From the NCBI GenBank assembly GCA_022241785.1, contig JAKOMP010000063.1:1-39347 (forward strand): a stretch of 39,347 nt of DNA. Reading direction: 5' to 3'. The position numbers were made by a program, and so were the translations under genes. This document shows, one piece after another, positions 8,347-14,571 of this stretch (positions are counted from its first letter, which is position 1; each line of letters begins with the position of its first letter). This DNA comes from Cyanocohniella sp. LLY. GTDB lineage: Bacteria; Cyanobacteriota; Cyanobacteriia; Cyanobacteriales; Nostocaceae. Below the pieces are notes generated by a model. That model was not told the DNA's origin. It saw only the letters and a list, made by a program, of their open reading frames with translations, and did no database searches.

Positions 8347-8978
8347 ATATTGAAGCCATTAAATCAGGAAAACTCAAACAACTCCCAGGTGCCAATTTAG
8401 AAGATGAGGAACTTTCTCAACTCGATTTAAGCCGCATCAATCTTGCAGGTGCTACCCTAGTTGGGACTAATTTCACAGGTTCCAAACTCGAAGGTGGGCA
8501 TTTCGAGGGTGCGAATTTTATGGGAGCCAACTTGCAAGAAACTGACTTGCGGGCCAACCTCATGGGAGCAAACTTAATGCAAGCAGACTTAACAAGTGCT
8601 GACTTGCGAGGTAGTAATTTGCGCGGTGCTAACCTCATGGGGGCCAGACTCAGCGATGTATCGTTGGCTGGTGCTTTCTTGAGTGGTGCCAATTTGATGA
8701 ACGTCAACTTACAAGGAGTTGATTTACGTGGTGCCGACTTGCGTGGTGCTAACCTGACGGGGGCAAATCTTAAAGGTGCTGATTTAAGCCGTGCCGATTT
8801 GCAAGGAACTGTGTTAAATGAAGCCAATTTAGAAGAAGCTGACTTACGCGGGGCAAATCTGGCAGGGGCAAACTTCACGGGCGCCAATCTACTCTGTGCA
8901 GAGTTAGAAGGAGCAAATTTGAGCGGGGTGAATTTGGATAAAGCGTGTTTGGTGGGTACAGTAGTTGAGATAGTTTAG
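8343..8978 (+). CDS. Pentapeptide-repeat protein
   Basis: 211 residues, starting at the ATG that overlaps the upstream stop codon. From about residue 16 onward almost the whole protein is A(D/N)LxG-type pentapeptides (GADLRGANLTGANLKGADLS), which fold as a right-handed square beta-helix. Some such proteins mimic DNA, but most cyanobacterial ones have no known role. At residues 67-70 one repeat is a tetrapeptide (TDLR followed directly by ANLMG), a one-residue register slip in the helix. There is no signal peptide and no second domain, so it is probably cytosolic. The coupled DICT/HD-GYP-like protein upstream suggests a shared signalling role, but this is inference. Confidence 0.9.
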   Translation: MNIEAIKSGKLKQLPGANLEDEELSQLDLSRINLAGATLVGTNFTGSKLEGGHFEGANFMGANLQETDLRANLMGANLMQADLTSADLRGSNLRGANLMGARLSDVSLAGAFLSGANLMNVNLQGVDLRGADLRGANLTGANLKGADLSRADLQGTVLNEANLEEADLRGANLAGANFTGANLLCAELEGANLSGVNLDKACLVGTVVEIV

Positions 8979-9006
8979 CGACAATACGACAAATACTATA
9001 ACCTCT

Positions 9007-9918
9007 TCATGTAGGTTCAATACTACCAATCTCTTGCCGATAACGCTGAGGGGTTGTATTTAGTAATCGTCGGAATACAGAGGTCATGTGACTCTGGTTG
9101 CCAAATCCCGCTTCCCCCGCCACCTCCGCCAGCGATTTTCTGGGATTTTGTAAGAGTTGTTGGGCAAGTTCCAGCCGACACCGGAGGACATATTGATAGG
9201 GTGATAATCTAGTTGTAGCTTTGAATGCTCGTGCAAAATGGTAAGGGCTAAATCCTACCGTGGCAGCAATGTGATGCAGGCTAAGTTCCTGTGACAGATG
9301 CGCTCTGACGTATTCTAAAGCAGACTTTAACAAATTTGGGTCTAAAAACTCTGGCGGACGCTTGATCTGTCGAGATAAATTTGATCGGCGGTAAATAATC
9401 TGTCCCAGCACCGCCGTTGCCACCGATTCTAAATAAAACACACCACCTATTTGCCCATTATCAAAGAACTCTTGCATAGCGATCGCTACATTCAAACCCC
9501 AATAGGTTTTGGAAATTTGTCCAGGCTGTAACTCAATTGTCTGTCCCTCTGCTTCTACGGTAACTATGCGAGATAGAAAAGATGGGGAATATCCAAATAC
9601 TACAGAACATGAAGCATCCTCTACAGAACTATAGGTACTTCCTTGAGGCACAATATCAAAACCTCCTGGTAGCGCTTGGTAGGCTTGTAGTTGGTCAGCA
9701 TTAAAAGCGGCCATTCCACTGCTGACACCAAAACTCGTAACCACAAGGTTAAGTGGTGAACGAATATTGACTTCTAACTTTCCTGATGGAATTATTGCTA
9801 CCATCATCTCTGGTGTTTCTATCCAGCGTCCCCATTGCGATTGAACTTTTAGTGGAGGCTGAACAAGGGGAATTTTATCCTCTGGGGGATGAAACAAAAA
9901 TTCTTGTCGCAGATTCAT
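9007..9918 (-). CDS. AraC family transcriptional regulator
   Basis: 303 residues from ATG 9918 (MNLRQEFLF). An in-frame TTG 12 nt further up is possible but less likely. The N-terminal roughly 190 residues form the ligand or dimerisation region. The C-terminal AraC/XylS double helix-turn-helix runs from about 200 to 300: LSLHHIAATVGFSPYHFARA is the first HTH, and LAEVAGEAGFGNQSHMTSVF with RRLLNTTPQRYRQ the second. It lies convergent with the pentapeptide gene (28 nt apart) and divergent from the GNAT gene, with a 136-nt shared promoter region. Control of the acetyltransferase gene is therefore a reasonable inference. The effector is unknown. Confidence 0.9.
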   Translation of the reverse strand: MNLRQEFLFHPPEDKIPLVQPPLKVQSQWGRWIETPEMMVAIIPSGKLEVNIRSPLNLVVTSFGVSSGMAAFNADQLQAYQALPGGFDIVPQGSTYSSVEDASCSVVFGYSPSFLSRIVTVEAEGQTIELQPGQISKTYWGLNVAIAMQEFFDNGQIGGVFYLESVATAVLGQIIYRRSNLSRQIKRPPEFLDPNLLKSALEYVRAHLSQELSLHHIAATVGFSPYHFARAFKATTRLSPYQYVLRCRLELAQQLLQNPRKSLAEVAGEAGFGNQSHMTSVFRRLLNTTPQRYRQEIGSIEPT

Positions 9919-10054
9919 GGGCAGAGGCAATGCTTAAATCTCTATTGTCTCAGAAAGTAGATTGTTCTATTCCGCAAGAATTAACAAGACAAAAACCATT
10001 AAATTTCCGTACTTTAAAAAAGTTGCTAACGGAACACTTGAAAGGTTTTTCATC

Positions 10055-10939
10055 ATGGACAAAGTATTTGAACAAATATCTTCGGTAATGCTGCGTGCGG
10101 GACGGCCTGACGACGCACTCCCCTGTGGCACCATTTTGTATGAAGGGTTACGTGTTGTTGCGGAACAGCACGGTTTCGTACCCGACTTTCCTTCTGCGGA
10201 GTTTGGGGCGGATATGTTGACCGAACTGTTGGCGAACCCAACGGTTTATTCGGTAGTGGCTGAGGCTGAGGATGGGCGCGTCATCGGCAGTAACTGTTTG
10301 TGGGAAGGTGACACTATCGCCGGAATCGGCCCCACTACGGTAGACCCCGCCGCGCAAAACAGGTCGGTTGGTCGCCGCCTAATGGAAAATGTTTTACAGA
10401 GGGTACAGGAACAACGGTGCGTCGGTGTGCGGCTCGTTCAGGCCGCGCATAATAGCTGCTCCCTTGCCCTATATACAAAACTCGGCTTCGACGTGCGCGA
10501 GTCACTGGTAGACCTGCGAGGACAACCCCTCGGCTTGAAGATACCCGGCCGCAACGTTCGTCCGGCGATTGAGGCAGACCTTGCCGCGTGTAACCAACTC
10601 TGCTATCGCATTCATGGTCATGACCGGATGGGCGAACTAAAGAGTGCTGTTGGGCGGGGTACGGCAATGCTGGTCGAGTGTAATGGGCGCGTATCGGGCT
10701 ACGCCAGCGAAGTTGGCTTCTTCGGCCACGCTATTGGTGAGAACAATGACGACTTAAAGGCACTGATCGGGGCGGCTCCAGTATCCCATGAGTTTGGCTT
10801 CTATGTTCCGATGCGTAACGCCGACCTGTTCCGTTGGTGTTTGAATCATGGCTTGCGTGTTACCCAGACCGCAACGTTGATGAGCCTCGGACTGTATAAC
10901 GAACCGGCAGGGGTTTTTCTACCTTCCGCCCTATATTAA
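10055..10939 (+). CDS. GNAT family N-acetyltransferase, two GNAT-like domains
   Basis: 294 residues from ATG 10055, chosen because AAAGG lies 9 nt upstream; the frame extends to a TTG at 9962 without conserved sequence. The first half contains the acetyl-CoA-binding segment QNRSVGRRLMENVL and then NSCSLALYTKLGFDVRES, the classic GNAT strand-helix near the C-terminal end of the domain. The second half (VRPAIEADLAACNQLCYRIH to the end) looks like a second, diverged GNAT domain without a clear CoA-binding loop. Base composition stands out: a sampled 60 nt at 10081-10140 is 36/60 G+C against 21/60 at 11281-11340 in the next gene. This suggests transfer from a GC-richer host. The substrate is unknown. 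Confidence 0.85.
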   Translation: MDKVFEQISSVMLRAGRPDDALPCGTILYEGLRVVAEQHGFVPDFPSAEFGADMLTELLANPTVYSVVAEAEDGRVIGSNCLWEGDTIAGIGPTTVDPAAQNRSVGRRLMENVLQRVQEQRCVGVRLVQAAHNSCSLALYTKLGFDVRESLVDLRGQPLGLKIPGRNVRPAIEADLAACNQLCYRIHGHDRMGELKSAVGRGTAMLVECNGRVSGYASEVGFFGHAIGENNDDLKALIGAAPVSHEFGFYVPMRNADLFRWCLNHGLRVTQTATLMSLGLYNEPAGVFLPSALY

Positions 10940-10990
10940 TAGCAGCATTAACCGTTGCCGCAAAATGTAAAATTTGGGAATCTGTCAAAT

Positions 10991-11827
10991 TTAGACAGTT
11001 TTAGATTTAGTATTTGCTCGCCCCCACATCAACACAGCAAGTACAGCCATAAATGCCAAACCCATAACTCCTTGTAGGGGATTTTGATCTACACCTGTTA
11101 CCCAATCAGGAACTTGACCAGAATATTCAATTAAATTTCCCACATTAATGATGTAATATCCCCAAACTAAACCACCATGCAAACCAATAGCTAAACCCAA
11201 GCGACCCCTCCGCCAGCGTTTACTCCATACCAGCGTTAACCCCAATAGTATTAAAGTGGGAAACTGCGGTAATATTCGCATAATTACATCCAACGGCTTA
11301 ATAAAGTGCAAAGCTGCAAAAACAACAGCATTTATCCACAGTGCTGCACTTTGGCTATAGTCCCGTTGTAACTCGTCAAGTAACCAGCCTCGAAATAATA
11401 ACTCTTCTGCGAAACCGACACCTAAAGAAACAATTAAACCCTCTAAAATAATTTTTAACAAAAAAACTTGCGGTTGTTGCCACACCAACCAACCTAACAA
11501 ACCTTGTAGCCCAAATAATATCAGAATATTAATTAGCCCCAGAGCTAAACCACTCAACAAATCTACAGCATTTTTCCGGGTGATTTCTAAGCCATACTGC
11601 TGTAGTATTCGGGGTTGTTGGTAGACGTTTTTACCCCATAATTTTAAAAGAAAAATAAACTGCGTATATAGCAACACCATTGTCAATATACTTACTAAAT
11701 TAGAATCACTAACTAATAAGTAAATGGGTGCAGCAAAGGGCAACCATAGCAGCAATAAACTTACAACAAAATAGCCCAACCTTATCAGGACAGGGCGTTG
11801 GGCTAAACGGGCAAGGTTTATTTTCAT
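10991..11827 (-). CDS. CPBP family intramembrane metalloprotease
   Basis: 278 residues from ATG 11827, mostly hydrophobic with about seven or eight membrane segments. It carries the CPBP (CAAX-protease and bacteriocin-processing, Abi) motifs: Glu141-Glu142-x3-Arg146 (AEELLFRGWL), Phe170-x3-His174 (FAALH) and a late His in LAIGLHGGLVWG. These residues form the metal site of Rce1-like glutamate proteases. The substrate is unknown; cyanobacterial members are numerous. It lies 140 nt downstream of clpS on the same strand, so the two proteolysis genes could be co-transcribed, although no functional link is established. Confidence 0.9.
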   Translation of the reverse strand: MKINLARLAQRPVLIRLGYFVVSLLLLWLPFAAPIYLLVSDSNLVSILTMVLLYTQFIFLLKLWGKNVYQQPRILQQYGLEITRKNAVDLLSGLALGLINILILFGLQGLLGWLVWQQPQVFLLKIILEGLIVSLGVGFAEELLFRGWLLDELQRDYSQSAALWINAVVFAALHFIKPLDVIMRILPQFPTLILLGLTLVWSKRWRRGRLGLAIGLHGGLVWGYYIINVGNLIEYSGQVPDWVTGVDQNPLQGVMGLAFMAVLAVLMWGRANTKSKTV

Positions 11828-11967
11828 AAAAAATTTTCAGCAAAAATTAAGGAAGGGGACAATATCAAAGTCAAAAGTCAGAGAAAACATCTTTTAGTTT
11901 TACCCTTTACTTCTGACTTTTTCCTGTCTTCCTACCCTGTGAGGAAAACTCGATTTCATTATCTAAT

Positions 11968-12249
11968 TTATTCCTCAGGTTCAATGGTGCTACTTAAACC
12001 ATGACCTTTCAGTGTTTCGCAATAAAACTCAGCATGTTCTTGAGCGCAAGTAATGACTAAAGCCATGCCGTTAGTATGGGCTTCCATCATAATGCTCACA
12101 GCCTGGGGCTGAGTCAGGCTCGGTACTGTGGTTATTAATGACTGTACCACATGCTCCATAGAGTTGTAGTCATCGTTATGGAGCAAAACGCGATACCGAG
12201 GCGCGAGCTTGCGGGATGTGGAACGCTTCTCAATGGTTTCGACTGACAC
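11968..12249 (-). CDS. clpS: ATP-dependent Clp protease adaptor ClpS
   Basis: 93 residues, starting at GTG 12249. It has the ClpS fold landmarks: YRVLLHNDDYNSMEHVVQSL (the N-degron-binding HNDD region), then IMMEAHTNGMALVITCAQEHAEFYCETLKGHGL. ClpS delivers substrates with destabilising N-terminal residues to the ClpC/ClpA unfoldase of the Clp protease in the cytosol. The usual variable N-terminal extension is short (about 18 residues). The upstream intergenic region shared with the gene at 12550 contains a perfect 11-bp palindrome (12422-12447). Confidence 0.95.
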   Translation of the reverse strand: MSVETIEKRSTSRKLAPRYRVLLHNDDYNSMEHVVQSLITTVPSLTQPQAVSIMMEAHTNGMALVITCAQEHAEFYCETLKGHGLSSTIEPEE

Positions 12250-12549
12250 GGTTCTTTGCTCTTTGATTCGGTGGTTTACTACAACAGATTGTCTGTCTAG
12301 TGTGTACTTAACAATTAATTACCTATCTTATCGCATGTTTATCCAAACTTTATGTCATGAAAAAACTCAGATGCGATATAGACTAGGCCAGCATAAGGGT
12401 GGCGATTATGAGGTAATATTTCAAGTATTCACGGGTGTGAATACTTGCTTAATTCTAAAGGATTTTTTCACCAAATTAACGCATAATCGCGTTTAAAACC
12501 CATAAATTTGCCCGAAAATCCCTGCTTGTCACAGTCCTAACTGCTAGAT
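12250..12549. other. Divergent intergenic region, clpS to 12550 gene
   Basis: 300 nt carrying divergent promoters. The only strong structure is the palindrome at 12422-12447, listed separately. A plus-strand frame at 12209-12496 starts inside clpS and has no recognisable content, so it is rejected. Confidence 0.5.
12422..12447. promoter_or_regulatory. Perfect 11-bp palindrome with GGGT spacer
   Basis: CAAGTATTCAC (12422-12432) and GTGAATACTTG (12437-12447) are perfect inverse complements around GGGT. It lies 103 nt before the ATG at 12550 and 173 nt before the clpS start. It could be an operator for a dimeric regulator or a stable RNA hairpin. Only scattered T residues follow, so a terminator is less likely. 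Confidence 0.5.
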
Positions 12550-12918
12550 ATGAACATGAGCTTAGACTTTCAACCGGGACAAATTGTGTCTTTAGAGCAT
12601 GGTGACAAAAATTTGTATGGGGAAGTCATCCAATTAGTGACTTCTCGGCAGTTTTGCTGGGTACGTCCATTGCTGCTAGTCGGCTTTGTCCAAGAACAAG
12701 AACCACCAATAATTACTGATCTGCGAGATGCATCAGATTTGCTTTGGCCCATCAATTTATTTCGACCAGCTTTAGATACAGAAGTAGTTTCGTTCTTAAG
12801 TCAGATTTTGGCAAAAGAACCAAAAAATGAATTGGATTCAGCCACTAAACTGCAATTTAATCAATTCATTCAGCAGATTTGGCAAGTTTATCAAGAGAGA
12901 ATAGGGACTACAAACTAA
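12550..12918 (+). CDS. Conserved cyanobacterial hypothetical protein
   Basis: 122 residues from ATG 12550; a second ATG at 12556 is equally possible. The N-terminal half looks like a small beta-barrel (FQPGQIVSLEHGDKNLYGEV, then WVRPLLLVGF). The C-terminal half is helical (FLSQILAKEPKNELDSATKL, then QFIQQIWQVYQERIG). It appears cytosolic, with no signal peptide or membrane segment. I recognise the general type as conserved in cyanobacteria but cannot assign a function. Its last codons form one arm of a 9-bp inverted repeat (12902-12946) that may act as the terminator. Confidence 0.7.
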   Translation: MNMSLDFQPGQIVSLEHGDKNLYGEVIQLVTSRQFCWVRPLLLVGFVQEQEPPIITDLRDASDLLWPINLFRPALDTEVVSFLSQILAKEPKNELDSATKLQFNQFIQQIWQVYQERIGTTN

Positions 12919-12946
12919 TGAATAAGTTTCTAATCCCTAGTCCCTA
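12902..12946. terminator. Repeat-derived stem-loop at gene end
   Basis: TAGGGACTA (12902-12910, overlapping the final codons of the gene at 12550-12918) pairs perfectly with TAGTCCCTA (12938-12946). It belongs to the same GGGACTA repeat family seen near 6841, 24010 and 30515. No T-run follows, so termination is only possible, not shown. It also lies just past the 3' end of the minus-strand pseudogene. Confidence 0.5.
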
Positions 12947-12948
12947 GC

Positions 12949-13188
12949 TCAAGCGTAACGAATTTCAGCATCTTTCATGGGTTGAATGGCTTCATGCATT
13001 CGTTCATCGGGAATAGTTAGGGCTATACGGAAAAAGCTTTCCCATCTGCACCATAACCATTGCCAGGGATTAACCATAATGCCACATTTGCCAAGTAATA
13101 AAGAAATAAATTCTGTTTGTGAATATCCTGGAATTACGGGTACCCAAACATAGAGAGTGGCTTGAGGCGGCTCAATGCTCATCAGCAC
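12949..13188 (-). pseudogene. Remnant of an aminotransferase C-terminus (LL-diaminopimelate aminotransferase-like)
   Basis: About 80 codons resembling only the C-terminal end of class I/II aminotransferases of the DapL type: PPQATLYVWVPVIPGYSQTEF, LLLGKCGIMVNP, then FFRIALTIPDERMHEAI and MKDAEIRY. In between, the frame reads WQWLWCRWES. Shifting by one base restores PGNGYGADGKA, the expected motif, so two compensating single-base indels have hit this stretch (about 13035-13075). The N-terminal three-quarters of the enzyme, including the PLP lysine, is absent upstream. I conclude that this is a decaying fragment, not a working enzyme. Confidence 0.75.
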
Positions 13189-13357
13189 AGTTTACGCCAC
13201 ACTTGTGTGATCAATATTAAACATGACGGTAAAACACCAGCAATCCTATCGTGCCTGCTATCAGCACTGCTGTTAGTGTGTTTTCCCACTAAATTTTACT
13301 ATTTCCTCTCAAAACTGGCTGAGGATAACGAAAAACTAATAATACTCACCTTGAGAA

Positions 13358-13558
13358 TTAATATCCCCAGCTAGGTACTAACTTAACTCTACCCGCATCC
13401 ATTTCTGCCATTAATAACTCCAGGGCTTCATAATCAACGTCAGAAATGTGTCCCATTTGAGTCAGTTCCGAATTGATTTCATTTTCTATTTCGGGAGTTA
13501 ATTTTTTAATGTCAAGTGCTTTTTCTACCAATTGACGAATCGCGTACTTAGTTCTCAT
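13358..13558 (-). CDS. Small conserved hypothetical protein
   Basis: 66 residues from ATG 13558. Highly charged and helical: RTKYAIRQLVEKALDIKKLT, then SDVDYEALELLMAEMDAGRV. The pattern (short, Asp/Glu/Leu-rich, ending VKLVP) is that of a common small cyanobacterial protein of unknown function. It could be antitoxin-like, but no toxin gene adjoins it. Two CRP-like palindromes lie 60-100 nt upstream of its start (13621-13659), so it is a candidate for cAMP-responsive control. Confidence 0.65.
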   Translation of the reverse strand: MRTKYAIRQLVEKALDIKKLTPEIENEINSELTQMGHISDVDYEALELLMAEMDAGRVKLVPSWGY

Positions 13559-13620
13559 AAGTAATAAACCAGTTGTATGTAATATGATACTAATTATCTA
13601 AGATAGATCTAGGTATAAAA

Positions 13621-13635
13621 TGTGATCCAATCACC
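13621..13635. promoter_or_regulatory. CRP-like half-spaced palindrome (TGTGA-N5-TCACC)
   Basis: TGTGATCCAATCACC contains a perfect GTGAT/ATCAC inverted repeat, but with a 3-nt rather than 4-nt centre. It lies 23-24 bp (centre to centre) from the better site at 13644-13659. Alone it would be a weak candidate; the pairing makes it more interesting. Confidence 0.35.
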
Positions 13636-13643
13636 CTGAACTA

Positions 13644-13659
13644 CGTGATCCATATCACA
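13644..13659. promoter_or_regulatory. Candidate cAMP-receptor protein (CRP) binding site
   Basis: CGTGATCCATATCACA fits TGTGA-N6-TCACA with one mismatch in the outer bases. From memory of the SyCRP1-type consensus TGTGATCTAGATCACA it matches 13 of 16 positions. The centre is about 93 nt upstream of the ATG at 13558 and about 380 nt upstream of the STAS gene. Which gene it serves is unclear; the nearer minus-strand gene is favoured. Confidence 0.5.
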
Positions 13660-14032
13660 GGATAATTGGCTCAATAACTTGTCATTAACCCTGGTGTGCG
13701 CCGCTGCCAGCATAAAAATCTTGGAATCTAAATATATAGCTGAAGCTGAGCTAAATTAACTTTATTCATCGGCTCAGTGGACTTTTTCAGCAAAGTTACG
13801 GTTGATTTTTTTGCTTTACGACGATCTATGTTGATTGTTTTAGAACTAGATGGAAAAAAAAGTATATATGAACACATTTTACCCTGTATTTATGACAATC
13901 TTTAAACAGACCCACTAAAGTAATGAAGATTTAGCAAAGAGGGGTCAGACCTCTAGTCGCTGCGATAAAAACAGTTTATGTTCAAATAAATCTCAGGCTT
14001 TACGGTTCAATAACTTTAATTAGGATGTGAAG

Positions 14033-14362
14033 ATGCAAGCAGTACCGAAGTGTCCGAAAATTACAGTTATTCGTCCTCAGGGTTGTCTAAATGCTGCCAA
14101 TGCATTGGAGTTGGAACGAAACCTGATAAGTGCCTTGGCACAACATAATGTCTCTGTCTTGCTAGTAGATTTAGCAGCAGTAGAATTTTTAGATAAATCT
14201 GGCTTAATGGCATTAGTGTCTGCACACAAGCTAGCTCAGAATTTAGGTCGTAGTTTTAAGCTCTGCTCTGTTTCCTCATCAATCAGGATAATCTTAGAAC
14301 TAACCCAACTTGATGAAGTTTTTGAAATATCTGAAGATAACCTCGATTTGGCAGTGGCCTAA
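14033..14362 (+). CDS. STAS domain protein (anti-sigma factor antagonist type)
   Basis: 109 residues from ATG 14033, with AGGA 7 nt upstream; the in-frame GTG at 14027 has no room for that site. A single STAS domain of normal length (ITVIRPQGCLNAANALELER, VSVLLVDLAAVEFLDKSGLM). In partner-switching systems, an anti-sigma kinase phosphorylates a serine in the DSSGL loop. Here the loop reads DKSGL: the serine before GL remains, but the preceding residue is Lys. No kinase or phosphatase partner gene is adjacent, so its partner is elsewhere or it acts as a non-switching STAS protein. Confidence 0.9.
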   Translation: MQAVPKCPKITVIRPQGCLNAANALELERNLISALAQHNVSVLLVDLAAVEFLDKSGLMALVSAHKLAQNLGRSFKLCSVSSSIRIILELTQLDEVFEISEDNLDLAVA

Positions 14363-14571
14363 GGAAGTCCTGATATAGTCCAAAAAATCAAGTCCCTCAG
14401 CAGGCGAAATAAGGTTTATTTCACTCCTACAAAAGTCAGATCACTGGGCGACTTTCTGTAAATTTGTGTAAAAGAGTTGTCAGTTAAACCAATAAAACTT
14501 CATTGACAGAGCCAATCAATGCTAAGGTTGGAGATGATTAGCTGTAATTAAGGTAGCTAAAAGATAGCATA

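Larger units (their letters stand above)
13559..14032. other. Divergent intergenic region with CRP-like sites
   Basis: 474 nt between the small minus-strand gene and the STAS gene. Two CRP-like palindromes lie at 13621-13635 and 13644-13659, listed separately. The remainder is AT-rich with no gene. A short AGAGG/CCTCT hairpin near 13938 is too weak to interpret. Confidence 0.5.

Noticed and set aside
8417-8887. 156-codon minus-strand frame opposite the pentapeptide gene
   Set aside because: It is the mirror of the repetitive pentapeptide codons; its own repeats (KLAPxK) follow from them and there is no ribosome binding site.
8343-8978. Dense short repeats resembling a CRISPR-like or satellite array
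   Set aside because: The periodicity is 15 bp, in frame and degenerate, as expected for codons of a pentapeptide-repeat protein; there are no unique spacers.
9962-10054. N-terminal extension of the acetyltransferase
   Set aside because: Would need a TTG start; the ATG at 10055 has a good AAAGG site and begins the recognisable protein.
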